Positions 14,912-25,290 of a DNA stretch of 64,000 bases are shown here, piece by piece. A program made the position numbers and the translations under genes. The notes under the pieces were generated by a model that saw only the letters and a list, made by a program, of their open reading frames with translations, ran no database searches and was not told the DNA's origin. Source of the DNA: Novosphingobium malaysiense. GTDB taxonomy: Bacteria > Pseudomonadota > Alphaproteobacteria > Sphingomonadales > Sphingomonadaceae. Every line of letters begins with the position of its first letter. The stretch's first letter is position 1. Location: NCBI RefSeq assembly GCF_000802225.1, contig NZ_JTDI01000001.1, positions 806,001-870,000 of the forward strand. Reading direction: 5' to 3'.

Positions 14912-17623
14912 CTATCTATTGCCCCATTCTTTGACGTCGTCTGCAGCTTCTTCACTTGCTCCCGTGGCGCCTTCCGTTTGGCGATCAAGATAAGTTCGCA
15001 CGGTTCCGATCCTGCCACGACCCTGTCGGCGCACCTGCTCGACTTCATCCGTGATGCCAGACCTATCAGGAGCATCGGGCATTGAGGGACCACCCGCAGA
15101 GCCCACGGCTCCTCTTGCGCGTACCTGCCCAGCACTTCCGATCCCGGGGCGGCTGACAGGAGCGAAGTCCGGCGGCGAAAGGTCGGCTTCGATATCGTCC
15201 TGCAGCCGATCGGCATAGCTTTCGACAAACCGCGATTGCAGTTGTTGGCCGCGCGCGCTCATCTGGAACTCGATGTCGTCGAACCGAACCGGCCCGTAAT
15301 AGTCGCGATTGGCTTCGATCTCGGCCATGCCCCATTCGCGATAAGCCTGGCTCAGGTTCAGCGTGCCTGCGGCACTGTTGGCCTCGTACCAGCTGGCCTG
15401 GTTCTCGAGGCGGCTGGCCATCTCTTCGGCCCGACGCGCCTCTCGCGTATAGCTCTCGGCTTCGGTTAGCGATCGGCTGAGACCCGACGAACTGGTTGAC
15501 ACCTGCGATACCGAGCTCGAGCTCGTCTCGCGCAGGAAGCCTTCACGTGTGTTCGACCAGTTGCGGCTATCCGAAAGCTGCCGCAGCGTTCCCATGATCC
15601 TGCCGCGATCTTCCGAGGCGATCCCGATATCGCTGTCGGTCCACGACTGATTTCGGCCACCGCGGACACCTGCCTGTGCGTTTAGTACTCCACCTTCGGC
15701 CTTTGCTCCGGCTCCAGCTTCGCCGTTGAGGAACCAAGAAATAGTAATGTCGTCAGACGCGCGCCGGGACAGGCCGAACTGCTGCTGGAGCGTCCTTGAG
15801 GCATTATCGACTTCGCTGAATGCCGTGCCGATGCTGTCGTTCGTGCCGACGCCGCTGACCGTATCGGAGCTCTGACCCTGGCTGTAGGCGTTGCGGATTT
15901 CGCTGAACCGGGTGAGCGCAGAGCTTGTCGATTGCTGGGCGAGATTGGCATAGGTCTCGCTCTGCGTCCGGCTCTGGCTCGCCATCTTTCCGAGGCGGCC
16001 AGTGAAGTCCTGCCCCAGTGTCGGCGTAAAGGGATAGCTCGAATTCGGGACAGCAGCGAACTCGCCGTCGGGAAAGCTGGTCGTCTGCGTGCCGCTGTCG
16101 CTGAAACCACGCGTCTGTGCCGCGCCATAGGCAATGTTGGGGGCAAGATTGCCCTGCGCAAACTGGCGGGAAAACACTGTCGAATTGTCGATGTTCGAAT
16201 TGCCAAGCGAGACATTGCCGGTGCTCGCTTCGCGCGAGGCTTCCTCGGCCGCATTCTGACTCGGGTTGAGATAACTCGTTGCCTGGCCCGAAATTGCCAG
16301 CGCACCACGCGCCACCCCGCCGGCAAGGAAGGGGATCGAGGCGACAAGATAGCCGGCGAGAATGCCGATATCGCTGTTGACGTCGCTCATGCCGGCAAAG
16401 GTCGCGAGGCTGAGGCCCGAGCTGCCGCCAGCGGCGGCGACATCGCCCGCGCCTTTGAACATCAGGATCATGTGCAGGATGACGAAGAGCGGTCCCCACG
16501 CCGCAAGGTAGAAGAAGCCGGTGACGTAGCCTCTCAATGCAATGGGTCCGGTCCGCGGCATCAGGAACAGCGGAAACAGGACAGGGAACAGCGCGTAGAA
16601 CACCACTGTCAGCACGACATTGAGGATCGGGACCCATTTCATCGCGTTGTGCGCGATCGAGGTATAGGTCCGCTCGGTCTGAATATCGGCCCGGGTCTGC
16701 GCGAAGACGTCGATACTGCCCGTTCCGCTCGCCCCTGCAAAGCCGTGCATGGCCTGGTTCATGGCATTGATCGTCAGCACCTGGCGGAAGATGTCGCTCG
16801 CGCTGCGCGAGATGCCGGTGAGATACTGATAGGCAATCGGGAGGTCGGCCATGAGCTTGGCCCTGGCGAGCGCTTCGGTCTGGCGCGGATAGAGCTGACG
16901 CCCCGCAACAAGCGTCATATCGTCAATGAGGCTCCCCCACTGACCCGACAGCGCGGTGTAGGCTTCACGGCAGGTGATGATCGAGGCCGTCACGCTGTCG
17001 TCGGCCTGCCGGGTCAGGAATTTCTGCGCGCGCGCCGCGCTGCCCGGTGCGATCGTCGCCCAGATGTCATCGCTCTCGGACAGCTCCTTCATCGAGTAGC
17101 GGCCGAGCAGCAGATCGTAGAACACGCACTGCCGGACATGCTCGTCGAAGTTCGCGGCAAACTCCGGATCGGAAATGCGCAAGCTGCGCGTCGATTCGAG
17201 CAGCCGCGCGCCATAGATCATGCCGTTCTTTGAGTAGTTGAGGTCGTCCGGCAGGCCGAATACGAGCTCCGCCGAGCGCGTCAGATAGTCCCCCGCCTGG
17301 CTGGTGAAGCTTGCCATCAGGGCGAGCCCGAGCGGGACATTGGCCACCGTTGCCGGTGCAAGGCTGGGATTGACCCGGTCGGTCACATGGACGTCCATGC
17401 GCGGCACCATCAGGCACATGTAGATGAGCGTCGCGCCGAGGAACCAGTTGAGCCAGGCACGCCAGTCCTGGTTGAACGCGACCACGATGACCGCGAGCAC
17501 CATGCCCATCACCAGTGCGACCTGAATGAGGCTCTTGTAGCCGCCCGCGCCGGTCCAGGCGGCAACGGCGTTGAGGACATTGACGATGTACTCGCCCCCG
17601 CCGACCGTGAAAATCTCGACCAT
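14912..17623 (-). CDS. traG: Conjugal transfer protein TraG
   Basis: A 903-residue protein and the last gene of the transfer operon. The N-terminal 450 residues carry several hydrophobic segments (LIQVALVMGMVLAVIVV, LNWFLGATLIYMCLMV, VLTVVFYALFPVLFPLFLM, a later FYLAAWGPLFVILHMIL, and LAGYLVASIPFLAGG), as in TraG_N. The rest is a long, Ser/Asn/Gln-rich soluble tail. In the F system TraG works with TraN in mating-pair stabilisation and its tail takes part in entry exclusion. Its start lies 12 bases after the traH stop. Confidence 0.92.
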   Translation of the reverse strand: MVEIFTVGGGEYIVNVLNAVAAWTGAGGYKSLIQVALVMGMVLAVIVVAFNQDWRAWLNWFLGATLIYMCLMVPRMDVHVTDRVNPSLAPATVANVPLGLALMASFTSQAGDYLTRSAELVFGLPDDLNYSKNGMIYGARLLESTRSLRISDPEFAANFDEHVRQCVFYDLLLGRYSMKELSESDDIWATIAPGSAARAQKFLTRQADDSVTASIITCREAYTALSGQWGSLIDDMTLVAGRQLYPRQTEALARAKLMADLPIAYQYLTGISRSASDIFRQVLTINAMNQAMHGFAGASGTGSIDVFAQTRADIQTERTYTSIAHNAMKWVPILNVVLTVVFYALFPVLFPLFLMPRTGPIALRGYVTGFFYLAAWGPLFVILHMILMFKGAGDVAAAGGSSGLSLATFAGMSDVNSDIGILAGYLVASIPFLAGGVARGALAISGQATSYLNPSQNAAEEASREASTGNVSLGNSNIDNSTVFSRQFAQGNLAPNIAYGAAQTRGFSDSGTQTTSFPDGEFAAVPNSSYPFTPTLGQDFTGRLGKMASQSRTQSETYANLAQQSTSSALTRFSEIRNAYSQGQSSDTVSGVGTNDSIGTAFSEVDNASRTLQQQFGLSRRASDDITISWFLNGEAGAGAKAEGGVLNAQAGVRGGRNQSWTDSDIGIASEDRGRIMGTLRQLSDSRNWSNTREGFLRETSSSSVSQVSTSSSGLSRSLTEAESYTREARRAEEMASRLENQASWYEANSAAGTLNLSQAYREWGMAEIEANRDYYGPVRFDDIEFQMSARGQQLQSRFVESYADRLQDDIEADLSPPDFAPVSRPGIGSAGQVRARGAVGSAGGPSMPDAPDRSGITDEVEQVRRQGRGRIGTVRTYLDRQTEGATGASEEAADDVKEWGNR

Positions 17624-17635
17624 GCTGCCTGACCC

Positions 17636-19072
17636 TTATGGAACGATGGAGCGGGACTGCATCCCGCGCGACCAGTCGAGCGCGGCAGTCATCGAGGGCG
17701 ACATCGAGGCAGCGAGCATATTCTCGATCATCGCCGTCTTCTCGATGATCTGCATGATCGCCGAGACCCGCGCCTGTCCGGTCGCTTGCCGCTGGGCGAG
17801 GCTCGATCGCACCTCGGCAACCTGAGTGCGCCAGATCGCGAGCTTGGCTTCGTCGGCCGCAATGAAACTCGCCATCGAGCGTCCAGCCTCTGCGGTGATG
17901 CGTTCGAGAATGGCATAGAGGAGATCGATGCTGGCGATCTCGGCCAGCGTGTCGCGGTCGTCGGTTGCCATCCCGCGACCATAGGCCGCCTGCACGGTGA
18001 GGATCTTGTAGAGCGGCACCGATGCCACCTGGAGCAGCTCCTTCTCCTCGTCGCCGATCGCTGTGTCGCTGCGGATGGCCTCGACCATGCTGCCGATGAG
18101 CCGGGCAACGCGCGGCCGGATGGCCTTTGCGCTCGAGAGGCTCATCTGCTGGAAGGTGGGGTTGAGGCACTGGTCGGGCTCGTCGCACTGGAACACCCGC
18201 ACCGATTGGCCCTGTGTCCCGTCGAGCAGTGCGGTCACCAGCGTCGAGGAGGCGTCGCCTGCGAAAGGCACGAACTTGCCCGGCTCGTCGTCGCGGGGTG
18301 GCACGTAGATCACCGTGCCGATGAGGGTCATCGCATACTCGGCAAGATCGCGGTCGAAGGTGCCACCCGGGTTGAAGAAGGCGCTCTGCTTGAGGACGTG
18401 CCAGGTGTAATTGCGCGGCACACCGGGATTGACGTCGGCATAGTCGTCGCCGGCGCCCTCGTTGGTCGGGGCGCGCTGACCCCTGGTGCCGCAACCGTGT
18501 TTGGCGGCAGCATAGTCGGTGAAGATACCTTCGGAATTGCCGATCGCCTCGCAGATCGCCTTGTCGGCGAGATCGCCCTTTGGCCAGACGCCGCCGACCA
18601 GCCCCTGCGCCATCTCGCAGGAGTTGATCGAGAGATTGTTCATGAGCTGCGCCTTCTGGCTAAACTCCTGCATAATCTTCGAGCACTCGGGGCAGACGGT
18701 ATCGATCGCCAGACTGAAGGCGAACCCCACCGCATTGTTGGCGACGGCCTTCAAGAGCGCGACCATCTCGCTCGCGTTGATGAAGGAGAAGGATCCGGCG
18801 AAGATATCGATACCGCCGCAACCAGCGCGTGCGCGGGGCAGCTGGAGGTTCGCGATATTGGTCGTCTTTTGCGGGAAGCGCGTCCAGACATTGCCGAGGC
18901 TGTAATAGCCCGCCGACTGTCCTTCGAACGCGCTCGGCCCGGTGACATTGGCCGCCGCGCCCATGTCGTCCATGAAGCGGTCCATGCTGTCGCCGACGTT
19001 CGCGGAAAGAGGGGACATGGCCATGCTGGCGGCAGCTATAGTGAGCGCCGCATTGCGGATGCTAGTAATCAT
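17636..19072 (-). CDS. traH: Conjugal transfer pilus assembly protein TraH
   Basis: A 478-residue periplasmic protein. An N-terminal signal (NAALTIAAASMAMSPLSA) precedes GGIDIFAGSFSFINA, a strongly conserved TraH block, and paired cysteines (DTVCPECSKIMQEF). TraH is needed for F-pilus extension and retraction, with TraF, TraU, TraW and TrbI. I placed the start at the ATG at 19072; a much longer upstream frame runs antisense-like through traF and was rejected. It overlaps traF by 11 bases. Confidence 0.92.
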   Translation of the reverse strand: MITSIRNAALTIAAASMAMSPLSANVGDSMDRFMDDMGAAANVTGPSAFEGQSAGYYSLGNVWTRFPQKTTNIANLQLPRARAGCGGIDIFAGSFSFINASEMVALLKAVANNAVGFAFSLAIDTVCPECSKIMQEFSQKAQLMNNLSINSCEMAQGLVGGVWPKGDLADKAICEAIGNSEGIFTDYAAAKHGCGTRGQRAPTNEGAGDDYADVNPGVPRNYTWHVLKQSAFFNPGGTFDRDLAEYAMTLIGTVIYVPPRDDEPGKFVPFAGDASSTLVTALLDGTQGQSVRVFQCDEPDQCLNPTFQQMSLSSAKAIRPRVARLIGSMVEAIRSDTAIGDEEKELLQVASVPLYKILTVQAAYGRGMATDDRDTLAEIASIDLLYAILERITAEAGRSMASFIAADEAKLAIWRTQVAEVRSSLAQRQATGQARVSAIMQIIEKTAMIENMLAASMSPSMTAALDWSRGMQSRSIVP

Positions 19073-19892
19073 GTCCGGCTTCCTTCGAGGTGAGGAGGTA
19101 GATGCGATCCTGCAGCTCGTCGGCCGAGAGCACGCCGTATCCGATCGGGATCGGGCGCCTGGCCACGCTGTCCCACAGCACGAGCGCCGGGGTGATGCCG
19201 GGCTCGAGCCCCATGCGCGGCCGCTGACCGCTTTCGACCTTGTAGTCGGGGAAGTGCCGGGACGGTCCGCCATCGGTCGAGATCGCCCGGACCGTGATAT
19301 GCCAGCGGTCTGCCACCGAGCGCACGATCGGGCTCATCACTTCGCAGGCGCCGCAGGTCTGGGCGAAGAAGTAGAACAGGCCATAGCGCTCGGAGAGCCT
19401 CGCCATCACCGCGTCGCGGTCGGCAGCGCGCGCGTCCTGCCATTGCTTCTTGGCGAGCGCGCCGACCGGTCTCTCGAGCGTGTAGTCGAGCTCGGGATCC
19501 TGCCAGATCGCGCGCTGCCAGACATCGGAGAACAGCGAAGCCCGGTCGAGCTGCGCGCGCTGGAAGCGGATATAGGTGGTCACGTTTTCCGGCGTCGGAT
19601 AGAGAATCGCGCGCGCCTTGAGCTCGCGCAGTTCTCCCGTGACCGCGTCGAGTTCTTGCGTGGCGGTTACCTGGGCCGGTGGCTGCGCCATCTGCGGCTC
19701 CTCTGCCGGCACCGGCTTTACGCAATAGAACCAGTAGCCGAGCCTGCGCTGCTCGCAGTAGAGGCTGTCTGCCGAGGCAGCTGGCTCTGCCTGCCGCGCT
19801 TCCTGGGCGACTGCCCGAGCGGGAAGCAGTACAGCGAGACACATAGCCAGTACTGGGAGGGCCAGCATCGGCAGTGATTGGCGGCGCGTCAT
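19062..19892 (-). CDS. traF: Conjugal transfer protein TraF (thioredoxin fold)
   Basis: A 276-residue periplasmic protein with a signal sequence (LPMLALPVLAMCLAVLLPARAVAQ). The segment YGLFYFFAQTCGACEVMSPIV is a thioredoxin-like active site with an intact CGAC near residue 180, followed by GITPALVLWD, the usual cis-Pro region. F-plasmid TraF is described as lacking this motif, so this version may be an active oxidoreductase for the Cys-rich TraN, TraU and TraH. The start at 19892 overlaps the traN stop by four bases. Confidence 0.92.
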   Translation of the reverse strand: MTRRQSLPMLALPVLAMCLAVLLPARAVAQEARQAEPAASADSLYCEQRRLGYWFYCVKPVPAEEPQMAQPPAQVTATQELDAVTGELRELKARAILYPTPENVTTYIRFQRAQLDRASLFSDVWQRAIWQDPELDYTLERPVGALAKKQWQDARAADRDAVMARLSERYGLFYFFAQTCGACEVMSPIVRSVADRWHITVRAISTDGGPSRHFPDYKVESGQRPRMGLEPGITPALVLWDSVARRPIPIGYGVLSADELQDRIYLLTSKEAGHDY

Positions 19893-21622
19893 TGGCCACT
19901 CCTTGCGTAATAGTCTTCGATTTTCTGCTGGATAAGGATGCTGGTCTCGAGCTCGTCGGGGAGCCGCGCAGCTTCGGTGAACTCGGCATAGACCTCGCTG
20001 AAATCCATCTGGCTGAGGTCGAGCCGGGCGAACTCGTCGAGAGTGAACCCCTCGCACTGCTCTTCCTTGGGCTTGTCCCACGGCTTGGGCAGCTGGCGGC
20101 GGCCCTGTTCCTGCAGGATCCGCGAGAGCTTGCTCTCGAAGCAGCAGTAGACCTTCTTCTTGGTCAGGCAGACGCCGAGGAACTTGTCCGAACAATAGGT
20201 CCCCACATAAGCGCACAGCCCCTGCGCATCGCGTTCATGGAGCAGCACTTCCTCCCGGCTGCAGCCGAGCGCGACGAGCAGGCTTATGCCGGGGATGAGC
20301 GGGAAGCCCTTGCCCTTGCAGCAGTTGAGCACGCCGAAGACCTTGGAGGAGCAGGTGTTACGCGTGCCGCGGAACAACGTCAGCGTCTCGGGATCGAACT
20401 GGCCGCGGGCCTCGTCCATCGCGTGCAGCGCGGTGACGGCATCCTTGAACTCGTCGTTCGCAGTGCGCTCGATCGTCTCGCAGCTGCCGTCGATGCAATA
20501 GACATCGCCGTCGCAGACATATTGCGTGCCCCCGCTATTGCCTGCCGGAAGCGGGCACTCGTAAACGCGCTCACTGGTCGAGCACGGTGTATCGTCGGTG
20601 AGGCAATCCTCGCGCAGGAAGCGGCAGCTCCCGTTCGCTTCGAGTTCGCTGCAGTCGCTCCCGGCTGTCCGACGCGCGCAGCTGTAGCTGCGCTGCCAGG
20701 CCCAGCAGCTTTGCGTGACCTCGACACCGTCAATGATACGGGTCTGCGGAGTGCTGTCGGTGCAGGTCTCGGCATCAAGCGTGCATTCGCCATTGTCGAG
20801 GAAGGACGAGCACTGGCTCTCGTTGCGCGTCGTGGTGACGACATTCTCGCTGGTCACGGTATATGGGGTGACACCCGGCACCGGCTCGCTGCAGCTGACC
20901 AGATCGACGCGCAGCGTTCCGTAGCAGCCCCAGTAATAGCCCGAATAATAGTCGTAGCCGCACGGGATATCCCAGGACTGGACCACGCGGCACTGCGGTC
21001 CCTGGTAGTGATCGCAGGCATAGGGGCTCGACGGATCGACCCCGGTTCCGGCGATGCAATAGTAGCCGTAGACATCACGGGCCTCGACCTGGATATCGAG
21101 CGTGACCTGGCAGGTGCCTGTCTCGCGCGTTGCGGTAAAGCCGGTGTTGCAGGTGGCTGTATAGGTGCCTGCACTTGCCGATCCCGGCGGCAGCGGCACG
21201 CAGGCCCCCTGGCTACCGGTGACCGACATGCCGCTGGTGTAGTCGAGCGGGGTCTCGTTGATGGTCCGGCTCCGCGCGAGCAAGTCCGCGATTTCGTCCG
21301 GGTCGAACTGCGCGCGCGAATCCATGCTGTCGCGGATCGTCCGCATCGGCGTGCTAGTCGTGGCGGCGCTGCGGGCGCGGGCCTCGATCTGGTCGGGATC
21401 GCGCGCAAGATCCTGCAGGTCGCGCGTCGCTTGCGGATCGAAATTGGGAACGCGCGCCGCGTCGGGATTGGTCGTTGCTGCATCGCGCGCCTCGCCCAGC
21501 AGCTCGGTGGCAAAGTCCTTGCCGTCGGCCCTTGCTGCATCGCGGGTCTGTGCGTGAATGGAAGCCGCGCCTGTGAGGGCGAAGATCGCGGCAAGGAGAT
21601 GGGCGAGGGTTCTGCCGGTCAT
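19889..21622 (-). CDS. traN: Mating-pair stabilisation protein TraN
   Basis: A 577-residue outer-membrane-type protein with a signal peptide (LAHLLAAIFALTGAASIHA) and a long Cys-rich body. Examples are CDHYQGPQCRVV, CTLDAETC, CSELEANGSCRF, CCKGKGFPL, and near the end CLTKKKVYCCFESKLSRILQEQGR, the most conserved TraN block. TraN contacts the recipient surface and stabilises mating pairs. Its many disulphides explain the TraF and DsbC homologues in the same operon. It overlaps traF and trbC by four bases each. Confidence 0.92.
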   Translation of the reverse strand: MTGRTLAHLLAAIFALTGAASIHAQTRDAARADGKDFATELLGEARDAATTNPDAARVPNFDPQATRDLQDLARDPDQIEARARSAATTSTPMRTIRDSMDSRAQFDPDEIADLLARSRTINETPLDYTSGMSVTGSQGACVPLPPGSASAGTYTATCNTGFTATRETGTCQVTLDIQVEARDVYGYYCIAGTGVDPSSPYACDHYQGPQCRVVQSWDIPCGYDYYSGYYWGCYGTLRVDLVSCSEPVPGVTPYTVTSENVVTTTRNESQCSSFLDNGECTLDAETCTDSTPQTRIIDGVEVTQSCWAWQRSYSCARRTAGSDCSELEANGSCRFLREDCLTDDTPCSTSERVYECPLPAGNSGGTQYVCDGDVYCIDGSCETIERTANDEFKDAVTALHAMDEARGQFDPETLTLFRGTRNTCSSKVFGVLNCCKGKGFPLIPGISLLVALGCSREEVLLHERDAQGLCAYVGTYCSDKFLGVCLTKKKVYCCFESKLSRILQEQGRRQLPKPWDKPKEEQCEGFTLDEFARLDLSQMDFSEVYAEFTEAARLPDELETSILIQQKIEDYYARSGQ

Positions 21623-22367
21623 GGCCGTTCCTCCCTGGAGAGCTGGCGCAGATGGAGGCGGGCAAGCTCGGCGCCCGGACCCTTGCCCGAGGCAAAAGTC
21701 TCGAGGACTTCGCCCACGCTGATGTTGCCGGCGATACGGTCGTGTGGCGGCACCTCGCTGGTGCAATCGAACCCGTCGCAGGGACTGAACTCGGTGCTCA
21801 GCATGACGAAGCTTGGCGCGGCCTCGATGTTGAAGGCGCGAAACAGCCGCGGATCGATGCCGAGCGAACCGGCCGCGTCGCGGTTGCTCCAGATAGCGGC
21901 GAGCCGCTTCTTGAACGCCTCGCTGTTTCCTTGCGGGAAACCGCGCAGCACGGTGACGCCTCCCGCCCTGGTCATGTCATGGACCAGTGCTTTCAGCGCC
22001 TCGGGCGGCATCGACAGGCTGGCAAAGGCAATGAAGCGCGGGGTTCCCCCGAGCGATGCCTTCTCGGCGGCGGCTTGCCCCGCGATCATCGCGTCGAAGT
22101 CGAGGACGGCGTCGGTCTCGATTGCCTTGATGCTGTCCGCATAGGCTGCGCGATTGGCCTGCGCCTCTCCTTGGATAGCCTGTGCGTCTTCGGTCAGCGC
22201 CTCGGCGCGTTGGCGGACATGGTTGCTGAGCGCCTGCGCATCGTCGGCGTGTTCGGCCGCACGCTCGCGGATCGCTTCGAGGTCGATGCCTTCGGGCGCG
22301 CTCTGGGCGAGAGCGAGGCCACCGAGGGTGACGGCAAGGCCGACGGGCAAAAGGAGGAGGTGCTTGT

Positions 22368-22371
<4 letters not shown>
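21619..22371 (-). CDS. trbC: Type-F pilus assembly protein TrbC
   Basis: A 250-residue exported protein: signal LLLLPVGLAVTLGGLALA, then a long helical, probably coiled-coil region (about 25-100), then FIAFASLSMPPEALKALVHDM, VLRGFPQGN and FNIEAAPSFVML, the TrbC core with a thioredoxin-like shape. It is required for F-pilus assembly. Starts at 22371 behind AAGGAGG-like purines on the minus strand; overlaps traU and traN by four bases. Confidence 0.9.
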
Positions 22372-23377
<1,006 letters not shown>

Positions 23378-23381
<4 letters not shown>

Positions 23382-24016
23382 TGGGATGTCCTCCTTCTCG
23401 GCCGCAGCGCGATTTCGCTGATTTCGAGCAGGCGGCCCTGCTGGCGCACGCGTGCAGGCACCGACCTGATCCCGAACCTCTCCGTGAGCTTGCCGCCCTG
23501 GTCGAAATAGAAGCGGCGCTGGCGAGCCTTCATCAGCTCGAGCGGCGCGCCCTTCACCAGGATCAGCTTGGCATTGGCGTCCTGCTTAAGCGCCCAGGCG
23601 AGCTGGTCGGGATCGTCGCCGTCGAGGAACAGGAGATCGGCGCGAAGGCCGACGCTGTCGAGCGGATTGACCCTCGTGCCCGCCGCATGGATCAGCTCGC
23701 CTTTTGCCCCGCGGATATCGGCAGCGAGCGTAATCGTCGGATCGAATTGCCAGCGCCGGGCTTCGCTGGCCCGGACGATCCCCGCGACGGGGGCGGGGCG
23801 GTTGACCCGCGCAATCGTACGGCGCTTCAGGTCTTCGTTGAGCCGTGCGGTCTCGCCCGAACGTTCCATCTGCGTCAGGCGCGAATGGATCTGTTCGAGG
23901 AGGTCGCGCTCGATCACGGGAAACACCGTGCCGCGCTGGCCATAGTCGCGCGCCAGCACCTCGGCAGGGCAGAGCAGGACTGCAAGCAGGGCCGCAGGGA
24001 GGATGAGCTTGCTCAC
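23378..24016 (-). CDS. traW: Conjugal transfer protein TraW
   Basis: A 212-residue exported protein: signal LILPAALLAVLLCPAEVLA, then DYGQRGTVFPVIERDLLEQI, the conserved TraW start, and in the second half GTRVNPLD and FYFDQGGKLTERFGIRSVPARV, the other conserved TraW blocks. TraW acts in pilus assembly with TraU and TrbC. It overlaps its neighbours by four bases. Confidence 0.94.
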
Positions 24017-24534
24017 AGGATCGCCCTCCCGCTGCCAAGAATCTGGCCGCGGCAGACGAAGCCGATCTCGGCGTAGCGGCTGTCGAGGCCGCGGGGATGG
24101 CGGGTCCCGGTATAGAAGCAGCCGTCGGGGATCGGTCCTTCGGGGCCTTTGTGAAGCGCAATGCCGAGACGGGTCTCATCGAGCCGCGCGGCGATCTTGC
24201 GACCGTTGATGAAGACCTCGTGACCGCGGTGGCTCACGACATCGCCCGGCACGCCCAGCACCCGCTTGCCGAAGAGCTGCGCGCCTTTTCCGAAATGCAC
24301 TTCGACGAGCCTGCTTGCCCGCGGCTCGAAGAAGATCAGGCTGCCGCGCTCAATCCGCGCATGCTTGTCGAGCCAGAAGGCCCAGTTGGGAAGGCTCGGG
24401 CTGGCGTTGATGAGGAAGGCATGGTCTTTCGCGAAGGCATCGACCGCGCCCCATCCGATTGGCAGCAGCACCAGTCCGGTCAGGACGAGCGGGCGTTTGA
24501 TCGTGCGAACAAGGCGAGAGGCAAAGTGCGTCAC
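24013..24534 (-). CDS. S26 signal peptidase of the RP4 TraF / TrhF type
   Basis: A 173-residue inner-membrane peptidase. One membrane helix lies near residues 16-36. NASPSLP contains the serine (S47) and KRVLGVPGD contains the lysine (K90), spaced as in RP4 TraF, where the serine/lysine enzyme processes and cyclises the pilin. A peptidase of this kind in an F-type operon suggests that the TraA pilin is processed by a dedicated enzyme. It should not be confused with the thioredoxin-fold TraF at 19062. It overlaps trbI and traW by four bases. Confidence 0.88.
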   Translation of the reverse strand: MTHFASRLVRTIKRPLVLTGLVLLPIGWGAVDAFAKDHAFLINASPSLPNWAFWLDKHARIERGSLIFFEPRASRLVEVHFGKGAQLFGKRVLGVPGDVVSHRGHEVFINGRKIAARLDETRLGIALHKGPEGPIPDGCFYTGTRHPRGLDSRYAEIGFVCRGQILGSGRAIL

Positions 24535-24917
24535 TGACCGCCTCCCTGCCCAAGCTGGCGGGCGATCCGCATGCGCAGTTCATCGGTAGCATCGGGGGCA
24601 TCGCCTGCGAGCACCGCTTCGCCGACCAGCACCACACGGCCATCGGTTCCCATTTCCGCGACGGCACGCTCGGACGCCTGGAGGAAGGCGAGCACGCGCG
24701 CCTGGCTGGCTTCGGGATCCTGCTGCCCGCGCGCTTCGGCATCGACGAAAGCCGCGATGGTCTCGGCAAGCCGGACCGTGACGATCTGCTGGCGCGGCTC
24801 GGACAGCTCGCGGCTGACCCAGACGGCCCAGAGCAGTGCGGCCACGAGCGCGAGCACGCCGAGAATTCTGAGCAAGAGCGGGCGATTGAAGGATGGTAGT
24901 CTGCGCGCGTCAGTCAC
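24531..24917 (-). CDS. trbI: Type-F transfer protein TrbI
   Basis: A 128-residue inner-membrane protein with one N-terminal membrane helix (ILGVLALVAALLWAVWV) and a periplasmic helical domain (QIVTVRLAETIAAFVDAEA). Its size and position between traC and traW match TrbI, which influences pilus retraction in F. It overlaps the upstream gene by eight bases. Confidence 0.82.
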   Translation of the reverse strand: MTDARRLPSFNRPLLLRILGVLALVAALLWAVWVSRELSEPRQQIVTVRLAETIAAFVDAEARGQQDPEASQARVLAFLQASERAVAEMGTDGRVVLVGEAVLAGDAPDATDELRMRIARQLGQGGGQ

Positions 24918-25290
24918 GGTTCGCCTCCTGCGCCGGATAGTTTTCGAGATCGGCCGCGAGGCGCTTCAGGAAGCGCGGCATGCGAAACAGCGTCACCGCG
25001 CCAGCGAGGGCGAGGAAGCAGCCCTTGAGGTCCTGGCTGAACAGGCTGCGGCGCAGCCCGTCGGCTTCGAGGTAGCGGTCCGACAGATTGGCGAGCTGGG
25101 TGAAGAGGCCGCCAAGGTCCCAGCCCGCAACGAACAGGAACAGCGCAAGCGGCAATCCCAGCACGATCAGCAGCGAGGTCGCGGCAAAGCGCGCGGTTTC
25201 GATGAGGACGAAGCAGCTCCCTTGCAGGAGCGGCAGCAGGCTGCGGAGGTTGGCCGGAGGGGTCCGGTCTGCAAGATGCGAGACCATCAT
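24910..25290 (-). CDS. Conserved-looking membrane protein between traC and trbI
   Basis: A 126-residue protein with two hydrophobic segments (SLLIVLGLPLALFLFVAG and CFLALAGAVTLF). It contains no motif I recognise. It overlaps traC by four bases and trbI by eight, so it is translated as part of the transfer operon. F plasmids carry small unnamed genes in comparable positions. A role as an accessory inner-membrane component is inferred from position only. Confidence 0.75.
   Translation of the reverse strand: MMVSHLADRTPPANLRSLLPLLQGSCFVLIETARFAATSLLIVLGLPLALFLFVAGWDLGGLFTQLANLSDRYLEADGLRRSLFSQDLKGCFLALAGAVTLFRMPRFLKRLAADLENYPAQEANRD

Noticed and set aside
15932..17233. A 433-codon plus-strand frame opposite traG
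   Set aside because: Typical antisense shadow in a high-GC gene, with no recognisable domain or ribosome-binding site.
17786..19093. A 435-codon plus-strand frame opposite traH
   Set aside because: It runs through the whole of traH without family motifs, while traH itself matches its family well.
19874..22144. A 756-codon plus-strand frame opposite traN and trbC
   Set aside because: Low-complexity Ala/Arg/Gly composition with no motif. The minus-strand genes have signal peptides and conserved cysteines.
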